Positions 50,391-59,869 of a stretch of DNA of 64,000 bases are shown here, in pieces; position 1 is the stretch's first letter, and the number at the start of each line of letters is the position of its first letter. The DNA is from Panonychus citri (Eukaryota; Arthropoda; Arachnida; Trombidiformes; Tetranychidae). The notes beneath the pieces were generated by a model that made no database searches, was not told where the DNA came from, and was given only the letters and a program-made list of their open reading frames with translations. The position numbers and the translations under genes were made by a program. The stretch is from positions 124,001-188,000 of the forward strand of contig NW_026515535.1 of the NCBI RefSeq assembly GCF_014898815.1, in the 5' to 3' direction.

Positions 50391-50687
50391 TCATCTCCAA
50401 GGTTTACAAGTCACATTATAGCTTGTTACATTTCCAAAGGTTTGGAAAAGTATTGTCTTGGCGTACAATCCGAAAGAAAAATTCCGATTGAAAGTATCCT
50501 GATAGATAATTGGATTACAAGAATAGGTTAAGGTTAGATTAAATTGTAATATATATAAGGAAGGATTACAAATTTCCTTCTTTAATAAGAAGGGGGTACA
50601 ATTTATTAAGGACGAATAGCTGATATCATGAGAGAGATGATCGAGTAAACGATTGCCAAGTAGATACCAATTGAGACCGTAACACAT
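50391..50687 (-). CDS. 98-codon ORF overlapping the 56-codon membrane ORF (doubtful)
   Basis: Open frame near the 3' LTR with several N-X-S/T sequences (FNLT, RNFS, GNVT) and four Cys. It overlaps the 56-codon membrane ORF at 50606-50776 in another frame, so at most one is likely to be the main product. Its ATG lies inside that ORF. No family recognised and no clear signal peptide. Confidence 0.2.
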   Translation of the reverse strand: MCYGLNWYLLGNRLLDHLSHDISYSSLINCTPFLLKKEICNPSLYILQFNLTLTYSCNPIIYQDTFNRNFSFGLYAKTILFQTFGNVTSYNVTCKPWR

Positions 50688-50776
50688 CCATACTTCAGGA
50701 CTTTACGAGTAACGGCCAAGCATCGATTCGTTGGAACGTTGGCTGGATTTTCTTCGCCCACTTCAATATCTTCCAT
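50606..50776 (-). CDS. Small single-pass membrane ORF of the retroelement (56 aa)
   Basis: The ATG at 50776 opens a 56-residue frame ending in two stop codons. An acidic start (MEDIEVGEENPAN) and a basic patch (RKVLKYG) precede one long hydrophobic segment (CVTVSIGIYLAIVYSIISLM). The architecture is that of a tiny membrane accessory protein. It lies between the 307-codon ORF and the polypurine tract. I recognise no homolog; the clean topology is the only support. Confidence 0.35.
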   Translation of the reverse strand: MEDIEVGEENPANVPTNRCLAVTRKVLKYGCVTVSIGIYLAIVYSIISLMISAIRP

Positions 50777-50923
50777 TATTCGATGGCTGTAGATATAAAA
50801 ACAAAAAAAAACACATTTGGTTAAAGTTAAAGAGGGAATACAAAAATTTAATTTGTGAAATAGTGTAGGTGGAAGGGGGGAAGGTTGACAATTAGGGGAA
50901 AGAAAGGATCATTTGGAATTTGT

Positions 50924-51847
50924 TCATTCATTGTCAGAATCGTCCAACGCCATTTCTTCGTCTTCACTGAGCTCGAAGTCGTAGTCACGCTGCCAATACC
51001 CTAACTGGTTCCGAATTCCCACACCTTCAGGAATTTCTATGACGAATTCGTCTACACAAATCGGGTCTGGTAACTCGGTTCGGCTGCTATTTTTACTTAT
51101 ACCTGGCCAGAGTACAAATTCACCTTTACTCTTAGCCTCTTCCAAATATTTGGCTTTGGTAACCTCTGCAGCATAATGGTCTATCATTAGCAGTACGTGA
51201 AGACGAGGTAGTCTAGCTGGTCTTGTCTCGTACTTCCATAGAACATTAGTTCTCACATCGATGATACGATATCGTTTGAAAAGATACCAGGATGGATTGG
51301 CGACAAAATGATAGAGATACACTTTATTGCCCTCTAATGTCGACCATAAGGAGTGATTTTCCTGTTCCTCTGTGTCTTGGAACAGTTTTGCCTCAACTTG
51401 ATTGTAGAGTCTAACAGGAAATAGCAGCTCTTTGATTCTTGGAATTATCTCGCAAATCTGCTCAATTTCCTCGTAATATTTGGCCAACTTCTGGAAGGTT
51501 TCACGTGATTGTTTAGCTTCCTTGAGCTTTACCAAACAGGATCTAACTGCGATGGCTGAAAGGTACTTTAACGATAGAACTTCCTTTCTAGGGACCAAAG
51601 AAGCTGTATTGTTTTCACCATACTTCATTACCAGGACTCGTGCTTTGTGCATATAAGTTTGCAGCTCTATCTTATTGTTCCCTGTTTTCCACCATGGCCG
51701 GTTATCAGCAAACCACATATAATGAGTGTGCCACGTGGTTAAATTGTTTTTCTCGAAGATCAACGATAAATGATCTGTTTCGAACACGGGAACTATCGGG
51801 AGGCCTTGATCGTCACTCCATTTACGTGCAATACGAACTGGGTTCAT
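50924..51847 (-). CDS. Accessory ORF of the retroelement, 307 aa, unknown function
   Basis: A long uninterrupted frame downstream of env, where simple gypsy-type elements have none. No signal peptide or membrane segment is visible. The N-terminal third is Trp-rich (TTWHTHYMWFADNRPWWKTGN), the middle is helical and charged (KLAKYYEEIEQICEIIPRIKE), and the C terminus is strongly acidic (ELSEDEEMALDDSDNE). I recognise no domain, zinc finger or catalytic motif. It could be a viral accessory protein, a regulator, or a captured host sequence. A run of 20 A on the plus strand (T in sense, 51893-51912) lies just upstream of its start. Confidence 0.6.
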   Translation of the reverse strand: MNPVRIARKWSDDQGLPIVPVFETDHLSLIFEKNNLTTWHTHYMWFADNRPWWKTGNNKIELQTYMHKARVLVMKYGENNTASLVPRKEVLSLKYLSAIAVRSCLVKLKEAKQSRETFQKLAKYYEEIEQICEIIPRIKELLFPVRLYNQVEAKLFQDTEEQENHSLWSTLEGNKVYLYHFVANPSWYLFKRYRIIDVRTNVLWKYETRPARLPRLHVLLMIDHYAAEVTKAKYLEEAKSKGEFVLWPGISKNSSRTELPDPICVDEFVIEIPEGVGIRNQLGYWQRDYDFELSEDEEMALDDSDNE

Positions 51848-51892
51848 GCTACCTAATGAGGGAAATTCAAAATAAGGACTAATTAACTACGC

Positions 51893-51912
51893 AAAAAAAA
51901 AAAAAAAAAAAA
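51893..51912. repeat. A20 homopolymer (T20 in element sense)
   Basis: Uninterrupted run of 20 A on the plus strand, between the 88-codon and 307-codon ORFs of the retroelement, 45 bases upstream (in sense) of the latter's start codon. Confidence 0.9.
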
Positions 51913-52064
51913 TTATCTAAACTTTGGTAACATGCGGGAAATAAATAATTTATAATGTGTGTAAAGAGTTGAACATGCATAAATGTTAAGTTTTGGATAT
52001 GTTTTGTTTTCGTAAATAAATGTTGGTGATAATAATAGTGTTTAAGATAAAATTGTAAAAGAGA

Positions 52065-52331
52065 TTAGACAATATTTTTATGAGCTTGCTCAATCATATA
52101 GTGGTATCGATTTCTTTGTTTTGACAAACATCGCTCCAAAACTTGATTTCGCAATTGTAGATCCTCAATGTCACGCTGGTTTTTCTCTGCGATGTTATGA
52201 GCGCACGTTACCAGTTCAGTTAGGTATTTAACTGTGTCTGGCCTAACTGAGTCTGAAGTATAAGGTAGCGAGGATCGATAGCTACTTAGTTTATGTTGTT
52301 GTTCCAACAAGATGACGATTAGTTTAATCAT
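52065..52331 (-). CDS. Small ORF downstream of env (88 aa), helical
   Basis: Opens with a short hydrophobic stretch (MIKLIVILLEQQ) and continues as a charged, probably coiled-coil helix (AEKNQRDIEDLQLRNQVLE). It starts 132 bases after the env stop. It recognises no family. It may be an independent accessory ORF or a remnant of a longer env tail. Confidence 0.3.
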   Translation of the reverse strand: MIKLIVILLEQQHKLSSYRSSLPYTSDSVRPDTVKYLTELVTCAHNIAEKNQRDIEDLQLRNQVLERCLSKQRNRYHYMIEQAHKNIV

Positions 52332-52463
52332 AACGTGGATAATTAACTTTATCTCCTGATCACGATGAGTCCCTTTTCGAAGTGTAGGCCGTGAATCTAT
52401 CTCTATTAGATTCTCGTAGATGTGTGGTGACGGCGCTCGACTCTCGGGATCAGGCGTTGGTTG

Positions 52464-54419
52464 TCATATCATCTCAAAGTTAGGTGGTGGCATCTTCTGT
52501 CGAACATAATAATTTGCTCTGTGATGCCTTGTGGATACCAGAGTAATTATCTTAGCTATCAGGGTGATGATAATAAAAGCGACCAGCGCGATTATGGTGA
52601 TTATCATGAGTTGAACTTCCTTTATCTTCAGTATCGGTCGGTATAACTCCAGGCGAAGCTGTCGACACTTTTGATCCAAAGTACACGATCTAGGTGCGAG
52701 ATCCTCATACCCGCATGTCTCTATGGCCGTTGATGTGTAATTTAGCGCTTTAAATATAGAGGAGGTTACTCTGCCCTCATCCCATTCGGCAATGGCTTCA
52801 TTGATCAGCTTATGGTATTCCTCGGCCTTGGTTGTAAGTGATGAGACGGCAGACTGAATTTCTATTGTTGAATTTGCAAGAGAGAGACTTATAAGACGAT
52901 ATCTTTCGGAGCTGTATTTACTCCTGCGTCTTCTTGCCGGTTTTATTTTATATTGCATTATCTCAAAATGCTTAAATTTTGCTGAACCATCCCTTCCGTT
53001 ACATTTATTAATCAGGGGCATCAGAAAGACGTCTTGAAGGCGCTGGCGACAAAGACTCAGGACGTAATCGTTTAGATCTTCCAGTTTCTCGCATGGATCT
53101 CCGTAATTTATCACTAAACTCAGGTCATTTGGTTTTGACGAGCATTCCTCCGCATCAACAACCAGTATTAGTGTGGCGGTGACCAGCAGGACTTTCTGGA
53201 GTTTCCTGCTCTTTCTAGGTGCTCTTTGACTGTTTATCGAACTCTCATCATCTGCTGAAATATCAGATAGCCCGGTGGAGAACACGGGGCGGGGTCTCTG
53301 TTGTCGTAGTTGTTTAGTTATGCGTTGATAAACGAAATAGCCTATCACCATTAGATTGATGACGACTATAATGGTTGTCATTAAAGAACTGGTGGTCACA
53401 ATTTCCTTTGACCATGTTTTCCCATCGATCAGTTCATTTAGTCGATCATCTGTTTTGGAGAAGTCGTATTGATGTAGGTCGGGCATTAACATGAAGTTGA
53501 TTCTATGAGAAAACTTTGAAACAAACTCTAATTTGCCAGTTGCTTTCAATGTCTTGAAATTGTAGCGTCGGAAGCCAACGTTGAACGGTACATCGTTGTG
53601 CAGAATGAATGGAAAATTTGGACAGGGGTAATGGACGTTGTACAAAGTTATGTTTTGCCAACGACAGTAAAGGTAATTGAAACTATTGAAGTTTTTAATC
53701 TGGACCACATCCTCTCCTGTGATCTTCACAATATCTCTACATGGTTGTTCTTCCCAATATTTGTCAGCGTTTCTCTCCTCTTTCTGATTTTCTTGGACAC
53801 AAATGTTTTCATGTGGACTTAATACAATATCGTCATCATTTAGATGATTGTTTATTATCGTGATACAATCCGTTTTCTCCTCATATATGATGTGTCTGGG
53901 GCCAACGTAAATGGTAGGGCAAAGATCACCGTCTTCATTTTTGTTATAAATGGTGAATGGATCCGCTTTCATCACTTTTAAAGATGCTTGGACTCCTGAC
54001 ATTTGAAACTCGAATTCCAAGTCTTTTCTTATGGTATCTATGTGACAGCGAAGGGGTCGAGCCAATCTGATAGGACAATCATCGCAAGGGACACTGACGT
54101 TAAAAATTCTGAAGAGGCTTTCATCTACCGTATTTTTATTCCAACTTTCTTTGATTTTGAGCAGATTCTCCTTAAATAGTAATAGATTGGCCGCTAGGTG
54201 AGAAACTTCTGGAATCGCATATGGTAGTGTGGATTTGAGTATTTCTATGTCTTTTTCAACGTTATTTAGTCGGCTGTGTGCCACTTTTAGCGATTCTTTC
54301 AGCAATTCTGTAGCTTCTTTGAACTTGTTTTCTAGTTCGGTAAGGTTTCTGGACAACTCGTTTATTCTTCCGTGCCCAGTTATACCCGTGACGAGTCCGG
54401 CAGTGGCGATAGCACCCAC
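52464..54419 (-). CDS. env: Envelope-like ORF with two glycoprotein modules (651 aa)
   Basis: The frame opens with a Gly/Ala-rich fusion-peptide-like segment (MGAIATAGLVTGITGHG) and a coiled coil (about 22-65), then Cys-rich ectodomain (CDDCP at 112-116) and membrane segment 1 (345-363). After a short basic tail comes a second hydrophobic leader (409-421), a second ectodomain with GDPC at 440-443, a basic cleavage-like RRRR at 496-499, and membrane segment 2 (604-627). So two envelope-type units follow each other. The start of the first unit, with its own leader and basic site, lies in the upstream long ORF in another frame; the frame changes somewhere in 54420-54505. In env-bearing gypsy elements this protein mediates membrane fusion. 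Whether the two units are cleaved apart is unknown. Confidence 0.7.
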   Translation of the reverse strand: MGAIATAGLVTGITGHGRINELSRNLTELENKFKEATELLKESLKVAHSRLNNVEKDIEILKSTLPYAIPEVSHLAANLLLFKENLLKIKESWNKNTVDESLFRIFNVSVPCDDCPIRLARPLRCHIDTIRKDLEFEFQMSGVQASLKVMKADPFTIYNKNEDGDLCPTIYVGPRHIIYEEKTDCITIINNHLNDDDIVLSPHENICVQENQKEERNADKYWEEQPCRDIVKITGEDVVQIKNFNSFNYLYCRWQNITLYNVHYPCPNFPFILHNDVPFNVGFRRYNFKTLKATGKLEFVSKFSHRINFMLMPDLHQYDFSKTDDRLNELIDGKTWSKEIVTTSSLMTTIIVVINLMVIGYFVYQRITKQLRQQRPRPVFSTGLSDISADDESSINSQRAPRKSRKLQKVLLVTATLILVVDAEECSSKPNDLSLVINYGDPCEKLEDLNDYVLSLCRQRLQDVFLMPLINKCNGRDGSAKFKHFEIMQYKIKPARRRRSKYSSERYRLISLSLANSTIEIQSAVSSLTTKAEEYHKLINEAIAEWDEGRVTSSIFKALNYTSTAIETCGYEDLAPRSCTLDQKCRQLRLELYRPILKIKEVQLMIITIIALVAFIIITLIAKIITLVSTRHHRANYYVRQKMPPPNFEMI

Positions 54420-57400
54420 GGAAAACAGTCCAACTATGGTTACTATTGCAATGATCGTAAGAGTGAAAACTTCTTTCTTTTCTCGCGTTAATCTTCGATC
54501 TCTTTCTGTGGAAACTTATCGATTTCCCTTTTGCTTTGGCGGGTTGATCACAAAATTCTTGTATTGGCTTAATGAAGTCGTCTTCGAATGCACCCAAACA
54601 CCACTCCTTCAAAATTTCTGTGCGATTTAGATCCAAAAAGTAATTCCCTTCAAAAATGCCACAGGGGTCTTCATAACTAATCTCTAATCGCACTCGTCTG
54701 ATCCCCGTTACAATTGGGTGATCTGTCTCCCTCCAGAGTAATGGACTCGATTTCTCAAATGATCCTAACGCGCTCACTATGAGACCGAGTAAGAAGGCAA
54801 TCATAATGACAGTTGGTGATCCAAGAGAGTAGTACGCCAGTCGTCTTGGAGGTTTTCTGATGCGTTTTATGACTCTAGGGGTGGTTGAAATTTCGCTTGC
54901 TGGAGAGTCTGATGAGTCGAAATTTGCTTCGGTGCTATCATGAGAGGTATTTTGGTTCTCTTCTTCTCGATCAATTGGTAGCTCCTCTCTTGGCGTTGAA
55001 TAGACATTTTCATCTGGAATGGTAGTGGCTTCATCTGAATCCTCAGCTATAGGTGATGGTGGTGGAGCTGCCTGGTCTTCAGCCCATGGGTCAAATTCTA
55101 GATCTTCATATTCGTAAATTTCTGTTTCGTCATCATCTTGGTCAATCGATTCAGCTGAGATAGGGACACGTTCATTGTACGGTTTCATGCGGCTAACATG
55201 GACGAAATCAGCTTTTTGTTTCCCACTTACGGGCTTAACCTCGTACACTACGGGGCTAATTTGTTTCGTTACTTTAAAAGGTCCATGATACCGGTGTAGT
55301 AGTTTCGTTGATTTACCAATCTTCCTTATTGGCGTGAAAATTAACACCAAATCTCCTTGTGCATAAAGAACATCTCTTCTTTTGATATTTTCATGTCTGA
55401 TGGCAGCAACTTGGTGCTGAGTAACATTTTGCCTGGCTAAATCTCTTGCCTTGTCGATGAATGATTTGAAAGTGGCACAATACTGATCGACATCTTGGAT
55501 TCCCGTGGAGGGTAATTTGCATACTGAGTCACAAGGTAACCTCGCCTCTCTTCCATGTACCAAGAAGAACGGTGTGAAATTTGTCGTTGCCTGAACTGAG
55601 GTGTTATAAGCAAATTGGATCGGCTTGAGTGATCGATCCCAATCTTTCTGTGTCTGACTAACATACATTGAGATCATAGTGGCTAATGTTTTGTTAAATC
55701 GTTCCACTAGCCCATTGCATTGGGGATGGTAAGCTGTGGTCTTCACATGTTGGGTCCGAGTAATCAAAAAGATATTTTTCATAAGTGCTGAGGTAAAGTT
55801 TCGTCCTCTGTCTGTTAGCACTTTATCAACGGCACCGTGGCGACACAGAATATCATTCACGAAAAATTTCGCTGTTTGCCAAGCATCAGCCAAAGGTAAG
55901 GCTCCTATTTCAACATATCGAGTCAGGTAATCGGTTCCCACTATTATGTATTTGTTTCCTGATTCTGATAATGGAAAAGGCCCAAGTATGTCCATTCCCA
56001 CCAATTCCCATGGTCCTCCCACGGCAATCGGATTTAATAAACCCGCTTTTAGTTGAGTCGGTTGCTTCTTAGTCTGACAATCTCGACATGAGGTGACATA
56101 ATGATAGGTGTGTTCTTCGAACTCAGGCCAATAGTAACGGTTCTGTATTTTGCTCAGTGTTTTCTTCACTCCTAGATGGCCTCCACTCGTTGGATCATCG
56201 TGGCAAGAGTAAAGTATGTCTTCAATATATTTTTCTGGGACGCACAGACTCAAAGCAATCTTATTATTGTATTTAGTCCTTTTGTAGAGGATTCCTCCGA
56301 CTATAGTGTACTCTCGGATAGTGGCGTACTCTTCCGGGCTTAGCGAATCAATCTCCTCTACCATTTTTATTATTGGTTTCCAGTGTTTATCCTTCCTCTG
56401 CCATTCTTTCAACTCGGGTAGATTTATCTCTTCGTCAATGAGCAGAAGATAATCTTCTAGTTCCCTTGCGTTTGCTTCATGCTCAACTGGCGCTCTGGAG
56501 ATACAGTCAACATCTTTGTGTAATTTACCACTCTTGTAAACTATCGTCATGTCATATGGCTGCAATTGTAGTGACCATTTAGCTAAACGGGAGGGTAGAG
56601 TCTTCTTCGATCGTAACCAACAGAGGGCACAATGGTCTGTTGCGACCGTAAAACTTCGTCCACAAAGGTACGTGCGGTACTTTTCAACAGCCCAAACGAT
56701 GGCAAGGCATTCCTTCTCAGTCGTCGAGTAATTTAGTTCGGCTTTGTTCAACAATCTGCTAGCGTAGCTTATTGGGTGATGTACTCCATTGTCGTTATGA
56801 AGCAGGATTGCTCCAAGGCCATACCCACTTGCATCAGCTCTGAGCTCTACTGGCTTCTTTGGGTCATAGTGGGTGAGTACGGGATATTCGGTTAACGCTC
56901 TTTTAATCTCATTGAAAGCTCTCTCCTGATTTTCATCCCAGATGAAAGGTTGTTCCTTCCGCAATAGTTGTGTCAATGGTCTAGCAACAATAGAGTAGTT
57001 TTTGATGAACCTTCGGTAGTAACCGCTACAGCCGAGAAATCTCCTTAGTTCGGTTATGTTTCTTGGTTGCTTCAGATGGCTAATGCCTTTGATTTTATCG
57101 GGGTCCATTTTTATGCCGCTGGCATCGATTCTATGACCTAAATAGGCCACTTTGTTGACAGCAAAAATACACTTGCTAGGTTTAATAGTTAGTCCCGCTT
57201 CGGCCAACCTCATCAGTACCCGATCCAGTCTCAGTAAAAATGATTCCATCGTTGGACCGAACACTACGATATCGTCTATGTAGCAGAAACAGTCCGAATA
57301 TTTGAGTCCCGATAAAACAGTATCTAAAACTCGTTGGAAAAATGAAGGTGCCACCGAGAGTCCAAAAGGCAGGTAATTGAAGCAGTACAACGAGTCCTGT

Positions 57401-59439
57401 GTGGTAAATGATAGAATGTGTCGATCTTGTTCTCTTACGGGTATTTGCCAAAATCCACAATTTAGGTCAATGGTTGCGAAGTACTTTGAACCTTGCAAGT
57501 AGGAAAGGATATCCTCAATAGATGGTAACGGATAGGAATCTTGGCGGATGATTTGGTTCAATGCCCTAAAGTCCACGCACATTCTAGCGCTTCCATCTGA
57601 TTTGCTTACAAGTACAACTGGGAAAGCGTATGGGCTTCGACTATGTGAGATTATTCCAAGTTCTAATAGCTCACTGACTTGTTTCTGTATTTCTTGGCGT
57701 TGTGAGAGTGAGTACCTGTATGGTGACATGTGTATGGGTCGATTGTCGGTCAATTGGAGTGAGAATTCAGCCATATTACATTTACCGATGTCCTTCTTGT
57801 CGTAAGCGAAAACTTTTTCATAATTTTTGAGTACATTTACCAAATTTCGTGTCTCCTGTTCTGATAATTCAGCTCCAACATTAATTTTTCCCTCTCCAAA
57901 ATTGATTTCCTTTATCGTTTCTTTAGTTAGATTTTCCTCCTCCTTCTCAGTGATGGAGAAGGCGACCTCTTCTTCATATTGGTCGTAAGCGGTAACTCCT
58001 GCCAAACACAAACCAATAGGTACAGTTCTCGTGATGTTACTGGTGTTTGTCATTGTTACTTCCGATCTCCCGTTCTCGAATCTGAGAATTTTATCTCTCA
58101 TTTCCAGTCCATACTCATCTTTGACTTGACTCATTTCATAGAGCTTCCCCCACTTGAAGGTGTTATCATCGTGATCAGCTAGCATAGCTTTGATGATCTT
58201 AGTGCTTCCTGGTGGCAAAATGTGTCTATCTAGGCTTATCAATCTTATCGGGTAGAAAGGTTCCATTACGCACCCGCATACCGGTTGGCCCTCATCCTTT
58301 AATCTTCCGAATTCACAGGTTCCGTCTGTCCAATCGATCTTCAGTCCTGCCAATTTATTGAAATCATTTCCCAGCAATAGATCGAAGGTGAAATCCTTCA
58401 CCACTAGAGCGTACACTAGTATTCCAGGGTTACATGAATTTGTTGTTGTGATGGTCGTTGCAATTTCACCAACGATTGGAATGGGACCAGTAACGGAGGT
58501 GATTTTACGTCCGCAGTCCTTGTTAATTGGTTTACCAATTTTCTCAGCTAACTTTAAATCAATGACGGTTGCCATTGAACCAGTGTCAACCACCGCTGAC
58601 ATTTGAATACCTTCGATTATCATCTCTTTGTAGAGCATGTTACTCCGCCTCCCGTTTCCTTCGACCTGGAGTGAAATCAATGCAGTATCATTTGGTAGTC
58701 CTTGTTGGTTTGGGTTGTTAGAGTTGGGATTCTGTTCACCTCCGACTGGGGCAGCCCTTTGGCTTGCCTGATTACCTTGCCAACCTTGATGTTGTTCTCG
58801 GTAATTTGTATTATAGTTATTTTGGTTGTATCTTGGACCCGTTTGAGCCCATCCGTTATTGTAGTTATGGTTGTAGTTTGGTTGATTAAATGGTCGATAC
58901 GACAACTGGTTATATTGTTGATTATTGTAGTTTCTTTGATATGGTGGCTGGTTATTGTTTCTTTGATTATTTTGTTGATTATTATTTTGATTAGAGTTGA
59001 AACTTTGGTTCTGCTGATTAAATGACGGGTTGTTATTTGGTCGGTATCGATTTGGTTGCGGTTTATTTCTTCGGTTGAAGTCACAATTATTAGCTTTATG
59101 TCCCACCTTTCCACATTGCCAACATACTGGCTCGCCTTGTCCGTTTCTGGTATTATTTCTATTATCTGCTTCTCTCATCATTTTTGTCATTCGTGACTCA
59201 GATTTCTCGACCACTTTGTCCACTACATCTTTCATAACTGTTGCCATGACTTCAGCGATCCCTTTGGAATCTAAAGAGTTCAGATTCTCATTACCATAAC
59301 CATTAGCTTTGAACCCTCGTTCAATTAACTTGGCCTTGACAGCCAATTCATCCACTGTTTCGGACCCGTGAACATATAATTGCCTGACGATCTCAGGATT
59401 CATTCCTTCTGAATGTGATGGATTTTCTTTCTCGTCCAT
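54262..59439 (-). CDS. pol: Gag(NC)-Pol-Env(N-terminal) polyprotein ORF, 1725 aa
   Basis: Domains in order: the last part of capsid; CCHC zinc knuckle at 106-119 (CWQCGKVGHKANNC); Asn/Gln-rich linker (121-250); aspartic protease with VVDTGS (Asp285); reverse transcriptase (~570-760) with LPFGLSVAPSFFQ and catalytic YIDD at 720-723; RNase H (~860-980; RADASG, TDH); integrase zinc domain His1080/His1088/Cys1118/Cys1121; and catalytic core Asp1150, Asp1210, Glu1246 (D,D-35-E). The GPF/Y-type YHGPFKV is at 1384-1390. All catalytic residues are present, so this part looks functional. Unusually, no stop separates pol from env: an acidic linker leads to a hydrophobic leader (1543-1559), an EDPC-containing ectodomain and a basic HRKR (1644-1647). 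Beyond about residue 1650 the frame no longer looks coding. Confidence 0.93.
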   Translation of the reverse strand: MDEKENPSHSEGMNPEIVRQLYVHGSETVDELAVKAKLIERGFKANGYGNENLNSLDSKGIAEVMATVMKDVVDKVVEKSESRMTKMMREADNRNNTRNGQGEPVCWQCGKVGHKANNCDFNRRNKPQPNRYRPNNNPSFNQQNQSFNSNQNNNQQNNQRNNNQPPYQRNYNNQQYNQLSYRPFNQPNYNHNYNNGWAQTGPRYNQNNYNTNYREQHQGWQGNQASQRAAPVGGEQNPNSNNPNQQGLPNDTALISLQVEGNGRRSNMLYKEMIIEGIQMSAVVDTGSMATVIDLKLAEKIGKPINKDCGRKITSVTGPIPIVGEIATTITTTNSCNPGILVYALVVKDFTFDLLLGNDFNKLAGLKIDWTDGTCEFGRLKDEGQPVCGCVMEPFYPIRLISLDRHILPPGSTKIIKAMLADHDDNTFKWGKLYEMSQVKDEYGLEMRDKILRFENGRSEVTMTNTSNITRTVPIGLCLAGVTAYDQYEEEVAFSITEKEEENLTKETIKEINFGEGKINVGAELSEQETRNLVNVLKNYEKVFAYDKKDIGKCNMAEFSLQLTDNRPIHMSPYRYSLSQRQEIQKQVSELLELGIISHSRSPYAFPVVLVSKSDGSARMCVDFRALNQIIRQDSYPLPSIEDILSYLQGSKYFATIDLNCGFWQIPVREQDRHILSFTTQDSLYCFNYLPFGLSVAPSFFQRVLDTVLSGLKYSDCFCYIDDIVVFGPTMESFLLRLDRVLMRLAEAGLTIKPSKCIFAVNKVAYLGHRIDASGIKMDPDKIKGISHLKQPRNITELRRFLGCSGYYRRFIKNYSIVARPLTQLLRKEQPFIWDENQERAFNEIKRALTEYPVLTHYDPKKPVELRADASGYGLGAILLHNDNGVHHPISYASRLLNKAELNYSTTEKECLAIVWAVEKYRTYLCGRSFTVATDHCALCWLRSKKTLPSRLAKWSLQLQPYDMTIVYKSGKLHKDVDCISRAPVEHEANARELEDYLLLIDEEINLPELKEWQRKDKHWKPIIKMVEEIDSLSPEEYATIREYTIVGGILYKRTKYNNKIALSLCVPEKYIEDILYSCHDDPTSGGHLGVKKTLSKIQNRYYWPEFEEHTYHYVTSCRDCQTKKQPTQLKAGLLNPIAVGGPWELVGMDILGPFPLSESGNKYIIVGTDYLTRYVEIGALPLADAWQTAKFFVNDILCRHGAVDKVLTDRGRNFTSALMKNIFLITRTQHVKTTAYHPQCNGLVERFNKTLATMISMYVSQTQKDWDRSLKPIQFAYNTSVQATTNFTPFFLVHGREARLPCDSVCKLPSTGIQDVDQYCATFKSFIDKARDLARQNVTQHQVAAIRHENIKRRDVLYAQGDLVLIFTPIRKIGKSTKLLHRYHGPFKVTKQISPVVYEVKPVSGKQKADFVHVSRMKPYNERVPISAESIDQDDDETEIYEYEDLEFDPWAEDQAAPPPSPIAEDSDEATTIPDENVYSTPREELPIDREEENQNTSHDSTEANFDSSDSPASEISTTPRVIKRIRKPPRRLAYYSLGSPTVIMIAFLLGLIVSALGSFEKSSPLLWRETDHPIVTGIRRVRLEISYEDPCGIFEGNYFLDLNRTEILKEWCLGAFEDDFIKPIQEFCDQPAKAKGKSISFHRKRSKINARKERSFHSYDHCNSNHSWTVFRGCYRHCRTRHGYNWARKNKRVVQKPYRTRKQVQRSYRIAERIAKSGTQPTK

Positions 59440-59869
59440 TTTACTATTTATTCTATTACACAGCTTCTTTCGATAGAATATAATTGGCCACTGGTTCGTT
59501 TACCTTGGATCCGTTGCTCAAGAGTCTCTTAAATAAGTCTGTTGATCAACCGGCAAAACTGTTCTTTAAATAACTTTTCAATAACATTCCACTCAAACGA
59601 GCTTCCACTAATCTTAACATTGAACCAGTCCTGAGCGACCCCGATAGAAAAGTAGGCAACTTAACGACCTTTGCATCCTCATTCCATTTATTTGACTTAG
59701 CAATATACTCGAATTCTTCTAACCATCGAACGACATCTTGACTTGGGCTTCCAGAAAAATTTTCCAATTTACGAGTTCCATGACCACTCAGCGTCATTTG
59801 CAGTGACTCCATAATAAGGTTTCGTACATCGTCCGCTGACAAAGTTCCACTGGGAGTTTTAGGCTCCAT
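59440..59869 (-). pseudogene. gag: Retroelement gag (matrix/capsid) with broken reading frame
   Basis: The ATG at 59869 opens a capsid-type start (KLENFSGSPSQDVVRWLEEFE, here 59782-59720 approx.), but the frame closes at 59546 after 107 codons. Capsid-like coding continues in other frames: the frame appears to shift near a GGGG run at about 59640, again near 59550, and again near 59460 before joining the long pol ORF that begins inside capsid. With pol intact this is odd. Either gag has decayed by small indels or the assembly has run-length errors (see LTR finding). A programmed shift could explain one break but hardly three. Confidence 0.6.
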
